A stretch of DNA of 64,000 bases, taken from Morella rubra. Lineage: Eukaryota; Streptophyta; Magnoliopsida; Fagales; Myricaceae. Of the stretch, positions 1 to 10,600 are shown piece by piece. Each line of letters opens with the position of its first letter. Position 1 is the first letter of the stretch. Made by a program: the position numbers and the translations under genes. The notes beneath the pieces were generated by a model. That model made no database searches and had not been told where the DNA came from. It saw only the letters and a program-made list of their open reading frames with translations. The stretch lies in the NCBI GenBank assembly GCA_003952965.2, contig CM025856.1, positions 6,978,470-7,042,469 of the forward strand. Direction: 5' to 3'.

Positions 1-1033
1 AATCAGTTAATTTTATTTCCACGGGATATACTACCTCCTAAAATGTTTGATTAGTACGTTAACTTCTTATTTATGTGAACTTCCAACTATTAAGCAAGTG
101 CCCTTGTTTCCTTCTTATTTTATGTTACAATGAGCACATAAAAATATTAATAATAGTTTTGTAAAATTGAGCAGGATGCTCGTGGTTTATTTAAGAAAAT
201 ACAAAAATGGAATATATATGTTTTATGAGTATCCTTGATATCTGAAGTAATTAAAATCTTTTAAAAATATCAAATAATTAAAAATAAAAAAGGTTATCTG
301 AAGTCAGTGGCTAAGAAAGGCTGTGTACCCTGATAATCCTTGGCCTAGTTTCAAATGCTCCTAACTCCCGGCCATTTATGGCTAACCTACCAAAATATGA
401 AAAACAAAACGAAACAAAAATAATCACAAAATTGAGATTTGAAAAGTCGATCATATCCTTCGTCCTACGTGACTGTCATGAAATTTATTGGGTGCACTCA
501 CTCCCCCACTCAGAAAGAAAAAAAAAAACTCGGTGATGTACTAAAATCTATTGGAAGATAATGACTTCATTCTGGTGGATGAAGTGAAGAGCGGGGTCCT
601 ACTAGCTTTCCGCTCTCACAAGATCACATTATCCAATTTTTACACCCACTCAATTCATTTCCAAGCTTTCCAAAAAAAAAAGAAAATAAAAAATAATAAT
701 AACTCTGTTGTAAGCAATCCCTTGAAAATCTCTCCCCTATTTTTGAAGTTAAAAAAGGTGATTAGTAATCCAACGAGGTGAGAATTATGAGAAGGAGACG
801 TGATGAAAGTAGAAATGTTCCTCTTCCATCACATGTAACTTTCTTTCTTTCTTTTCTTCGTAGGAGAATGGTGCGGTCAGTCACCTACACCGACAAGTCA
901 AGCTCATCGGAAGTTGGAACTTTCCAAATTCCAACCCGGTCGAGATCGCCCGAAGTTACGTTTGAAATTCTTTTTTTTTTTTTCGTTTAGGCCGCGTATG
1001 CAATTGAAAGTACAGTGATTGTCAGATCGCATC
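1..1033. other. AT-rich intergenic stretch, no gene seen
   Basis: This stretch has short homopolymer runs and scattered short frames with no recognisable protein. A purine-rich patch (about 505-535) and a T-run (about 970-985) are visible. The short plus-strand frames at 551-781 and 778-990 are low in complexity (poly-Lys, poly-Phe), and I do not treat them as genes. Confidence 0.5.
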
Positions 1034-1501
1034 ATGCAAATATGTTTATCCAAGAAAAAGCCAAAAACATGTAGGATTCAGATATATATGAGATCTCAAT
1101 ACGACCGTATGACGCAAAAAGAACTCAAATATATAATCTATGGAATTGAGTTTTGCCCTACCACACAAAACCGCTTGCAAATTGATGATGCCGAGTACTA
1201 TTCGGCCCAGCAGATGAACGACGGTCTCTATCACAACACCTTCAAAATCATGAACGATATATATAAGAAGGTAAGAAATTGGGCTAGAGTCGTTACGTGG
1301 CTGAGAATCCAATGCCTGTGGGAAGAGTGCATGGATAATATCCTGGAATGCGTACCTGCACCTCGTATAGAGGTAAGAGTAATTCCATGGAGCCACAGTA
1401 AGGGCGAGATGGGCCTCATTTCCCCTTTCATTTCTCAATTACGGAGTTATCTTAATTTTCCGGATATTGTGATGACTAACTATTTTTTCCTTAATTGGTA
1501 G
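1034..1501 (+). CDS. unrecognised ORF, hypothetical protein (155 aa)
   Basis: The longest open frame in the first 7 kb. I place the start at the first ATG (1034) because the frame upstream has only a TTG. The product is mixed in composition and not low-complexity; residues about 20-120 are rich in Tyr, Asn, Gln and Trp. I see no signal peptide, membrane segment or motif I can name. Two sequences resembling plant splice donors lie inside it (GTAAGA at 1271, GTAAGAG at 1373), so it could be one or two exons of a larger gene rather than a free-standing ORF. An overlapping antisense frame (1046-1438) is probably its shadow. It may equally be a chance frame; function unknown. Confidence 0.25.
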   Translation: MQICLSKKKPKTCRIQIYMRSQYDRMTQKELKYIIYGIEFCPTTQNRLQIDDAEYYSAQQMNDGLYHNTFKIMNDIYKKVRNWARVVTWLRIQCLWEECMDNILECVPAPRIEVRVIPWSHSKGEMGLISPFISQLRSYLNFPDIVMTNYFFLNW

Positions 1502-3195
1502 ATACTTTGTCATGCCGTGAACGCTAGTCCGAATCAGGGGAGGGTGCCATCTGAAAGTTAAAATTACAAAAAATTAACTTACCAATTCTCTTCGTTTGAA
1601 TTTCCAACAATTCTTCAATAATCTTCAGGTTTTTGTTGATCTCACAATCTTGAGAATTTTACAATAGCAGCTCAAATGTTCTATCTCCTTCCTCTCCACG
1701 CTGACAGCCGTCGTAGGATTTTCTGAGTTCTATGGCTAATCTAAACTGGTAATTAAGGTAAACTATCTCATGGCTATCATTTTATATGAAAACTAGCTGT
1801 GATACGCGTGGGATCGTTAGGGATCTCAGATCTTGGCCGTAGGATCACATAAAAACTCTTTTCATTAACTCCCTTATATTCTTTTATTCCGAATTTAGGC
1901 TTCTACTAATTGTAATCATGTCCATCAACATATCACAATTCACCTCCGAGAAAGATGAGATTGATTTTAAAATCTCTTTTGCTAATAATTATAATTGTTT
2001 ATTTATCCTTCCACCATACTATATTCTTTATGAGCTAATAGGACTGGTATATTATCATTGATAAAATTTCTAGCTCATATAATTCTTAATTTTCAATCTG
2101 TAATTTGTTGGACTCTTAAAATTTTTTCAAAACAATTTCACAAATAAATAAATATATATATTAATTTCGAAAACATTTTCACAAAATTCCTTTGGCAGAG
2201 ATTTCTTTTTCTCGAGTCCAACCCTATACAGATATACTTGAATATACTATCTCACGAAGAGACTTGGTGGATTCCTTATTAAGCATTTATACTAACTCAT
2301 TCATCATGCGCAAGACCTGATGTTGTCTCGAATATTTGACCTAGAAAGATCATCACCAAATGACTCGGTCAGAGTACAAGTACACAATAAACAAATCTAC
2401 ACAAACTTCTCAGGTCTAAGGATAACATAAACAAATTATGCTGAATACCTTCTCAACATCAATGATCACTTCTAGAAGGTATCCATATTTGATCTCGTTC
2501 AATGCATGTACTCTTACAATGCACCCACTTGTTTGCTTAAGGTCACTACCTTGATGACTAGTATATTTTTATTTATAGAGGCACAACGAGTATAGACATA
2601 TTGTACATAATTATGTACATTGGCCTATAACAAAACATCAAGTGTATGACTCACTCTAAAACGAGCAGTGCAAAGGCTATCTCAAAGTATAGAAGTTCTG
2701 TCTTGTAATAATTAGTCCAAAAAGCCAGATCGTCTCCTTAGAGAAAATAACTTAATTTCAAACTCATGTAAAGAAAACAAAGAGAATATAAAAGTGTTTA
2801 CTTAACACAATTCAGATTTATATTTTTGGATTTTTGATAGTTTGTAACGAAATTAAAACAATACAAAACGTAAACTAAGAATATAACATGCATAAAGTAA
2901 ATGAGAAAACATAAACAACGGTAAATAAATGACAATAATAAATGACAAGGAATAAAAAAGAGCACAATATTATTGTATTAAATAATATCGTCTTATTACA
3001 ATCCAAGATTCAAGTTAAAAGAAAAAACAACGAGAACATAATACAAAATTGAAATAGAAATTACAAGAAATTAAAAAGCAAGAAACTTAAATCTAAATCC
3101 TAGGAATTGAAATACAATACATTGAAATAATAAAGTGTAAAAGAAACTAATTAGAAACCAAAAATAATGACTAAAAAATAAAACTTGATATTGGA
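1502..3195. other. AT-rich non-coding DNA
   Basis: No frame worth reporting. At 1508 the sequence TGTCATGCCGTGAACGC resembles the 5' terminus shared by the long LTR-like units further right (TGTCACGCCCCGAACGC), but the similarity stops after about 20 bases and no matching 3' end with a target duplication was found. The rest (1560-3195) is A/T-rich with no repeat structure that I could resolve. Confidence 0.4.
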
Positions 3196-3208
3196 ACAAT
3201 AGAAAAGA

Positions 3209-3249
<41 letters not shown>

Positions 3250-3510
3250 CCAAAGTAGAAAAAATAAGAGAAGAGAGGGAAGAGAGAGTATCCGCTAAGG
3301 GAGAAAATTGAACGGCCAAGCCAGAGATAGAAAGAGATTAGAGGAAAGAGAGAGAAAGAGAGAGAAGAGAGAGTAAAGTGGAGAAGAAAAAGGAAGAGTT
3401 GACCGAGAGAGAGAAGAGAAGAGAGATGGCAGAGCCAGGTTTAGACAAAGAGAAAGATAATAGAGGAAAGAGAAGAGAGAGAGAGAGTGTCCAGACAGTC
3501 AAGACCTCAA
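3196..3510. repeat. (GA)n microsatellite and purine-rich tract
   Basis: An uninterrupted GA run of about 16-17 units lies at roughly 3214-3246. It is followed by about 260 bp of nearly pure purine sequence on the plus strand (GAGAGAG with AAG interruptions). It resembles the purine-rich blocks at 7347-7770. Confidence 0.85.
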
Positions 3511-3529
3511 AAGTAATGTATTAAATTGA

Positions 3530-5166
3530 GGTTATCGTTAAAGCAATATGATTCTAAGAAATAAATATCTTCATGACCCTTTATTCCAACCTTTGTATCA
3601 CAAAAGAGTACCAATTCTACTTCCTATGTATGTCTACAAATCATAGCAGAATAACTACTATATTAAGTACAATATACATAGGTCTTTATCTTATTCTCTT
3701 CTACTCTTCCTCTTCATCATCGCTAGAAAATATAATCAGGATGCTCTCAATGATGATGTCTAGGTTCTCAGTGACCCAGACCCAACTACCAGCTTAGTAT
3801 CAAGACCTCATGAGTCAAAGTCTAAGTAAATTCTCCCAGGTACATTCTGAATTTCTGCTAAAAGAATTTAACAAATAACGGTGAGTCCAAATAACTCAGT
3901 AAAACTAGTGGTTAGTACAACAGAATAGATACAATAAAAGATATTGAAGAAAACCCGTTCATCAATAAAATCTCAAAACAGAAGAAGTAAATGAAAAGAG
4001 TCAGTTTTCTCCAAAATGATCTTCTCCTTTTCCATTCTTAATCACCACTACTCTCACTCCCAGAGTGAATCACTTGGCCACAGTGATGAGTTACAAGTAA
4101 CCTCCATATTTTTGTAGCAGTACTCTCAGAGTACAATACGGTCTCAAACTCCAGAGTGAGTTATCCTAACAAAAGATCTTTCTACGTACGACGGAGAGCC
4201 CAAAATATCACCATAAGTGAACACATCCTCTTGTGCATAGTACTGTCACGTCTTCAAAGTATGCGTTAAGTATACATATCTCATGTCAACGCCCATACAT
4301 ATCATTCATGATATGCAACACCTTAACCACACTTGAGCATCACAATATTCCTTTCCAATGTACAAGTTAAGTGTGCATGTCTCATATCAACACCCATACA
4401 TTTCATTTATGGTATGCAACACCTTAACTCGTTTCCATCATCACAACATTATAAAAAATTTATCAAAGGAAAGTGTTGTGAAGGCAAAAATAACACTTTG
4501 ATTTCTCGGTTAAAAACTGGCTTAATCACCACGTAGAAAATACCAATTTTGACATAAAAAGTATTGAAATCAGAAGGAAAGAAATATGTTCAAGCTTTGA
4601 AAAAAACTTTTGGAAGAATTTTTGAAAAGAATGGATTAAAGTTGAAAAAAACTTGAAAGCGAATCGAATTTGAAAATATACTTTTTCGAAAGGACGAGCT
4701 TGTTTTCGTCAAAACACGAAGAACATCAAGAACAATAGGAAGAATAAAAAATACTAACAACATCAAGAGATGGTAGAATAATAAATACAAGAGATTCACA
4801 ATAATCATCTTGAAAACTTGAATCAAAATCAAAGACAACAATGGATTAGATCTTCACTAAGCGATTTCCTCCTTCTTCCTTCTACTTCACTTCTCTACTA
4901 ATCTCAAGCTTAACCCACAATTTTAATGAGATGGTGTGAGTTTACATGACAGGCTTGGCTTCCAAGACTTAGTTGTTAAGTTTCGTCAATTATCCAAAAG
5001 ATTATGCTTTCATCTTTATCCAGCAGTCATCTCTATCCACAACTTTATCTCTATCCACTTCATCTTCGGTTCATCTTTATCCACAGTTCATCTCTATCCA
5101 TAGTTCATCTCTATTCCACAGTTTATCTTTATCCTTCGTCAATTCCAAAACGAAGAACATCTAGGA
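3530..5166. repeat. tandem direct duplication, copy 1
   Basis: Starts at the phrase GATTCTAAGAAATAAAT and is repeated almost in full, in the same order, from 5168. Both copies share a block with GTGAGTCCAAATRACTCAGT, a block of transport-stop-like phrases (CGTACGACGGAGAGCCC) and a final TATCCA-rich stretch. Copy 1 is longer because copy 2 has lost many short segments. It contains no credible ORF. The GTGAGTC/ACTCAGT motif (3881-3903) links it to the long LTR-like units elsewhere in the window, so this may be the body of a decayed member of that family. Confidence 0.75.
4242..4430. repeat. short internal tandem repeat (two units of about 100-115 bp)
   Basis: The phrase AACRCCCATACATWTCATTYATG...ATGCAACACCTTAAC occurs twice (about 4290-4327 and 4389-4427), each preceded by GTTAAGTRTRCATRTCTCAT. 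The same doublet is present in the second large copy at about 5868-6015. The small duplication therefore predates the large one. Confidence 0.7.
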
Positions 5167-6565
5167 GGATCGTTAAACCAATAGGATTCTAAGAAATAAA
5201 TGTCATCAAGACTCTTTATTCCAATTTTTGTATCACAAAAGAGTACCAATTCTACTTCCTATGTATGTCTACAAATCATAGCAGAATAACTACTATATTA
5301 AGTACAATATACATAGGTCTTTATCTCATTCTCTTATACTCTTCCTCGTCAGCTAGAAAATATAATCAAGATGCTCTCAATGATGATGTCTAGGTTCTCA
5401 GTGACCCAGACCTAACTACCAGTTAGTATCAAGACCTCATGAGTAAAGTCTAAGTAAATTCTCCCAGGTACATTTGAATTTCTGCTAAAAGAATTTAACA
5501 AACAACTGTGAGTCCAAATGACTCAGTAAAGCAGTGGTTAGACAAACAACAGATACAAGAAAAGATATTGAAGAAAACCCGTTTCAATAAAATCTCAAAA
5601 CAGAAGAAGTAAATGAAAAGAGTCAGTTTTCTCCAAAATGATCTTCTCCTTTTCCATTCTTAATCACCACTCTACTCCCAAGTGAATCACTTGACAGTCA
5701 AGTAACCTCGTATTTTTGTAGCAGTACTCCAGAGTACAATATCTCAATGAGTTTATCCTAACAAAGGATCTTTCTACGTACGACGGAGAGCCCAAAATAT
5801 CACCATAAGTGAACACATCCTCTTGTGCATAGTACTGTCACGTCTTCAAAGTATGCGTTAAGTATACATATCTCATGTCAACGCCCATACATATCATTCA
5901 TGATATGCAACACCTTAACCACACTTGAATCACAATATTCCTTTCCAATTACAAGTTAAGTGTGCATGTCTCATATCAACACCCATACATTTCATTTATG
6001 GTATGCAACACCTTAACATCGGAAAGTGTTGTGAAGGCAAAAATAATACTTTGATTTCTCGGTTAAGGCTTAATCACCACGTAGAAAATAAATTTTGACA
6101 TAAAAAGTATTGAAATCAGAAGGAAAGAAATATGTTCAAGCTTTGAAAAAAAACTTTTGGAAGAATTTTTGAAAAGCAAGGATTAAAGTTGAAAAACAAC
6201 TTGAAAGCGAATCGAACTTTGAAAATGATACTTTTTCGAAAGGACGAGCTTGTTCTTCGTCAAGAACACGAAGAACATCAAGAACAATAAAGAATAGAAA
6301 AATACTAACAACATCAAGAGATGGTAGAATAATAAATACAAGAGATTCACAATAATCATCTTGAAAACTTGAATCAAAATCAAAGATAACCAACTAAACT
6401 TTACCTCTAATTTGATCTTCACTAAGCGATTTCCTACTTCACTTCTCTACTAATCTCAAGTTAACCCACAATTTGCTAATGAACTTATTTATAGGAAGAC
6501 TTAGTTGTTAAGTTTCGTCAAGATTATGCTTTCATCTTTATCCAGCAGTCATCTCTATCCACAAG
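5167..6565. repeat. tandem direct duplication, copy 2
   Basis: Second copy of the unit at 3530-5166, collinear with it and shortened by many small deletions. The similarity stops at about 6565, inside the TATCCA-rich stretch, where the sequence changes to TCAGTAAAGCAG. The two copies abut with almost no spacer, as expected of a tandem duplication rather than two independent insertions. No coding potential. Confidence 0.75.
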
Positions 6566-7346
6566 TCAGTAAAGCAGTTGATGAAGAATTAAAAAATCGA
6601 CTTGAACTTAAGCTCCGACATATTAGTAGAATAACATCGAGACAAAAATGTCTTACTTGCTTAAGATCCAATAAGCTCGAACAAGAATGTCCTATCAAAG
6701 GTTTCGAGATAAAAATGGCTTGATCGTTGAACAATAGAACTCCAATTGTGATTAGTTCTTGTCACTAAGGCACGCACATGTCTGACTCAAGAGACAGAAA
6801 AAAAGAACATGAAGAACAATAGTTGAGCGGCAAAAATAAAGAGAGAGGAGAGAGAGATAAGCAGCGGAAAAATTAAAATAAAGAGGTAGAGAGAGAACCA
6901 ACTAATTTACCTCTAAGAGAGGTGGAGATGAGCTGGACCAAGGAAGACTTAAAGAATGGGGTCAGGATTTGTTCATCTCTAAGGGGAAAAATAAAAAGTC
7001 TCCAAAAAACCATAAGCTAGAACATAAGTAAATAAAAATCATGTAGACAAAAATACTAAAAAATTAAATTGATCCAATACGAGCTGAATAATCCAAATCT
7101 CACTTAATCAAGTCCTAGGTTTCGAGATAAAAATGACCTATTAGCTTAAAATTTTAAATTGATCCAATACGTGCTCCTTAATCTCCTGAACAATAACTCA
7201 AGTGAACTCCAATTTTCACTTAATCATGGTTTCGAACTTAGTATCTCAAGTACTAAATACTCTCTCTTAGTCACTAAGTATCCCCTAAAGCAGCAAGATA
7301 TCATAAACAATATGCACGTGATGTTTAAAAGCCCGGGGTATGACAG
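6566..7346. repeat. scrambled short duplications, non-coding
   Basis: Several phrases recur within this stretch: AATTGATCCAATACG at about 7065 and 7150, GGTTTCGAGATAAAAATG at about 6700 and 7115, and GAACTCCAATT near 6735 and 7200. A GAGCGGCAAAAATAAAGAGAGA block at about 6825-6895 recurs at 7498-7585. It looks like rearranged repeat DNA. The end sequence CCCGGGGTATGACA (7332-7345) resembles the 3' end of the LTR-like family, but I found no matching target duplication. Confidence 0.5.
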
Positions 7347-7770
7347 AGAGAGAGAATAGTGTGAGAGGTGCGGCTGAAACATAAATAGAGAATTAGAGAA
7401 ACTAGGGTTTGTTTGCTAAAAGGTGAAAGAAAAAAAGGAGAGAAAAGAAAGAAGAAAAGGTGCGGCAAAAAGAGAGAAAGAAGGGAGAGAATAGGGTTGA
7501 GCGGCAAATAAAGAGAGAAAAATGAGAGAGGAGAGAGAGAAAAAGAGCAGCTGGAAAAATAAAATAAAGAGGTAGAGAGAGTGATTTTGCTAAAAGGAAA
7601 AGAGAGAGAATAAATAGGGGAAGAGTCGGCCAAGGAGAAAAGAAAAAGGGAGAGAGAAAGAAACTAGGGAAAATGAGGCTAGGTTAGAAAAAGTAGGGAG
7701 AAGGAGAATAAGATGTAGGGTTTGTTAGGTTAAAAATAAAAGGAGAGTGAAAACAAAGATGGAGGGCTGA
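7347..7770. repeat. purine-rich low-complexity block
   Basis: More than 400 bp of mainly A and G on the plus strand (GAGAGA, AAAGGAGAG and similar), with GGTGCGGC/GAGCGGC phrases at intervals. The antisense Ser/Leu/Phe-rich frame at 7325-7633 is a by-product of this composition. Confidence 0.8.
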
Positions 7771-7927
7771 GATTTAAGTGTCTCTCATTCATTATTGAAT
7801 TACAACACTGCTGTTAATGAATCCCTCATGCTCTGCCATGTGTCCCTGTAGAATACTCTTGTTGTCTGCGAGCCCAAAAAGCAATTAATTTTATATAAAT
7901 TCAACAATTAAATGCACAACTCATATT
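7771..7927. other. left flank of the CACTA insertion
   Basis: AT-rich unique-looking DNA. Its last three bases, ATT (7925-7927), are the left copy of the CACTA target-site duplication. With the element removed, this flank reads directly into the sequence at 19844. Confidence 0.7.
7925..7927. repeat. CACTA target-site duplication, left copy (ATT)
   Basis: Three bases identical to 19841-19843 on the other side of the element. This matches the 3-bp duplication made by CACTA transposases. Confidence 0.85.
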
Positions 7928-8120
7928 CACTACAAAAAACTTGACTTTTAGTGACAAAAAATTTTGTCACTAAAAGTCAAAATTTTGTCACTAAAAGTAT
8001 TAGTGACGAAATTTTTTCGTTACGAGCTTCGTCAGCGAAAGAGCGTCACAAAATGTATTTTGTGACAAAACCCGAATTTTATCACGAAAATTTTTTAGTG
8101 ACGGAAATTTTTCGTCACTA
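7928..8120. repeat. CACTA left terminal region with GTCACTAAAA inverted motifs
   Basis: After the terminus the sequence alternates TTTTAGTGAC and GTCACTAAAA/TTTTTCGTCAC motifs. The first pair forms an inverted repeat at 7941-7980 with two 19-bp arms and a 2-bp centre. The right end (19560-19830) has the same kind of motifs. Inverted sub-terminal motifs are typical of CACTA ends, where the TNPA-type protein binds. Confidence 0.8.
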
Positions 8121-8128
8121 AATCTAAT

Positions 8129-8570
8129 GATCGATCGGTACTTTTGCCGATCGGTCGGTGAAAATGAAGTGATCAATCGGTTGGATCCATGATCGATCGG
8201 TGTTTGTTTGCTATGATCGAATGGATGCCAAGAACAATCAATCGTCATGTCAAAGATGATCGAACGGTATGTATTGACGATCGATGGGTTACGTATTGGT
8301 GATTGATCAACACATTTAACCGATCAGACGGTAAGAAATAAACAATCGATTGTTTCAGTAACAACGATTGGACATTTTATATAAGCGATCAATCACTTAA
8401 ATTTTACGATCGATCATTATCTCAAAACCGATCGGTCGTTTAATTAAGTGATGGAATTATTTTTGTTTTTTTAATATTGGCAATCGAACGATGGTATTTA
8501 ACGATCGATCGGTTGAACAACAATCGATCGATCGCTAAATATGCCAATCAAACGGTGGTAATAGAATCGG
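8129..8570. repeat. left sub-terminal array of GATCGATCGG-like motifs
   Basis: About eighteen variants of GATCGATCGG (for example GATCGATCGG, GATCAATCGG, AATCGATCG) lie in both orientations in roughly 440 bp, irregularly spaced about 20-30 bp apart. The core GATCGATC is itself a palindrome. Location just inside the terminal motifs fits transposase-binding sub-terminal repeats (inference). Confidence 0.8.
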
Positions 8571-8738
8571 TTTTTTTTTAAAAATAATAATAGAAAATAT
8601 TATATAACATGTATTATTATAATAACAATACAATACTCACATTAATAAACATCAATAATAACAAATAGTGATCCCTAATTAAATGAAAATAACATCGTAA
8701 TAATACATAATCACAAAGCTATTACAACATACATGCAT

Positions 8739-10351
8739 CTACCTTTTTGAAGCCCCAAACTGGCTGAATAGTCGCTTTGACATGTCGCTCATTTTCTTCT
8801 CCATTACAGAAGGACATTTTCTTCTCCAGCTCCTTCGATATTTCTGCCTTAAGCTCTCTTGCTCCTTTTGCATGCACTCCTTGTGCTCCACTCGCATGCA
8901 CTCCTCGTGCTCCACTCGCATGCTCTCCGCTCCTTTTTCATGCGCTCCTCTTACTCCAACCGGATGCGCTCCTGCTCCACCCACTGCTCCTCACGGTGGT
9001 CCCTAGCGTGGCCTCCATCTCAGCTTGCTTCTTCGTAAATTCTTGCAAGTCTTTTTCTCTAGCAGTTCTCATCGCTTCTATCTCATCCCTTGCCTTCGCT
9101 AGGTGGTGCTGTAGATCAGAAGATTGTGTAGTTAAACAAGATGAAGGCAGAGGCTTAACCGCGCATCCTAATCCCTGAACACATCCCGACTTCTTGTCCA
9201 ATATCTTGGAATATACTTCAATTTCGGTGTAAGTCTTCCCTTCTAAATCACACTGGCGCTGGAAGGCATCCATCCGTTCTGAAAAATGACAATAATTACC
9301 AGAAACATTAAAGTAGATAAACTATACATAAATTACATAAAGTAGATTAAAATGAAAGCGACTTACATAAATTTCTCTCGCTCCTTCCGAGGTCCAAAAT
9401 CATCTTTGTTTGTATAATTCTTCTTATACAGCTCTGCAGGATTGATTTTGCCGCTTTCTTGATTTTTCTACATGGAAATAGCATAATAAAGTTATTGACA
9501 AACAATATCAATAAAGTCATAATTTAGTATTTAACTTACCATGCAAGCTCGAGTGCACTGGAACGAGCGTGAACCAGCAGCGTGGTTCACAGTCAACTTT
9601 GATCTATTCTTCTTATTTTGCTCGCTTCGTTTCTGCGATATTTTAAGTAATTAAATATTAAAAAGAATGTAATATTTAAGCAACGGGTTTTTGTAATCAC
9701 GTACCATAAATGCTTCGCTGGTGAACAGATCGCATAACTCCTTCCACTATTCTTCTGTGTATCAGGGTGGGGCTTCAGCAATGCCGCCTCTTTACTCGGG
9801 AACTTCTTGAAATACGCATGCATCCGGTTGCGATGCGTTATTCGTGCTGTCATCATAGTCTTGACCACCGTCCTCACGTCCTCCTGATGGGTGTAGTCAA
9901 GGTCGAAGTGGTCCTGCATAAGTACAAAAACATACAATATTACAATGATAAACGAAATGCTTAACCAAAAATTCTATGTTTACGAGTTTAATCATACCAA
10001 CACTCATCCATAATGTACTCCTTCACTTCTGCAGGAACATCAGCCCACTTGTTAACGAAGATCGGAATCAGCCCTCGGACCAACATTCCAATCTTCGTCG
10101 ATAGGGTGGCAGCAGTGGAAGACACTCCTCCACACTCTCCCTCTGGATATGCACCGATAGTTTCCCGGACCAGACCCAAGACTCTTCTCCAAACCGACCC
10201 CACGTGTCCTACCTCCCGCTTAGAAGCAGATGTCGCTACATAAAATAAAAAACAAAGTTAGTCGGTCGTTTAACTTAAAAAATTAAAATATAACTTAGAA
10301 TAATTTCTTACATGCACAACTACTAGGATAAGCTGGCGTGCCTTGACTCAT
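8739..10351 (-). CDS. TNPA-like CACTA protein (Transposase_24 family), multi-exon
   Basis: The reading starts at ATG 10351-10349 (MSQGTPAYPSSC), with a splice donor GTAAGA right after it. The next block starts after ...TGTAG at about 10236 and codes for VWRRVLGLVRE...IPIFVNKWADVPAEVKEYI. Further blocks at about 9914-9708 (DHFDLDYTHQEDV, RMHAYFKKFPSKEAA), 9634-9541, about 9470-9370 and 9280-8739 follow. The block at 9634-9541 carries NRSKLTVNHAAGSRSF, the hallmark of the plant Transposase_24 (PTTA/En-Spm) family. The last block (MDAFQRQCDLEGKTYTEIEVYS...) ends in a coiled-coil-like region rich in Glu, Lys and Gln, usual for this family. Such proteins bind CACTA sub-terminal motifs and assist the transposase. 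Exon borders are by eye, and at least the second junction does not keep frame simply, so the gene may be damaged. Confidence 0.75.
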
Positions 10352-10600
10352 GCTTCATTCACTCTCGGAGAAGGAGCGCTCAGAGTAGGACTCGGGATCA
10401 GACTCATACTAAGTAAAGTACTGCACTATGCAACTATCCAGAAGTAACTGAAGGAAAAATCATTGCATCAAACCAATAAGATATAAAGATATGGTAAAAG
10501 AGACAATAACAGTAAAAACAGTTCAGCAAACATCAACATTACAAAGAAAATATACTTGAAAGAAATTATTAATCAGAATCTGATTCTTGCACGTTATCGC
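10352..10600. other. spacer between the two conserved CACTA genes
   Basis: No domain seen. It probably holds the 5' leader of the TNPA-like gene and the 3' end of the transposase gene, both on the minus strand. Confidence 0.4.

Noticed and set aside
1046-1438. Minus-strand 130-aa frame opposite the unrecognised ORF.
   Set aside because: Probably the shadow of the plus-strand frame; no motif and no better support.
3071-3319. Minus-strand Ser/Leu-rich frame over the GA tract (also 7325-7633).
   Set aside because: Translation of a purine-rich low-complexity tract, not a gene.
1508-7345. A member of the long LTR-like family from TGTCATGCCGTGAACGC to CCCGGGGTATGACA.
   Set aside because: The ends look like the family, but the flanking five bases (TACTT and GAGAG) do not match, and the left similarity stops after about 20 bases.
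8129-8570. CRISPR-like array of GATCGATCGG repeats.
   Set aside because: Repeats are short, variable, in both orientations and irregularly spaced, and lie in a plant CACTA element.
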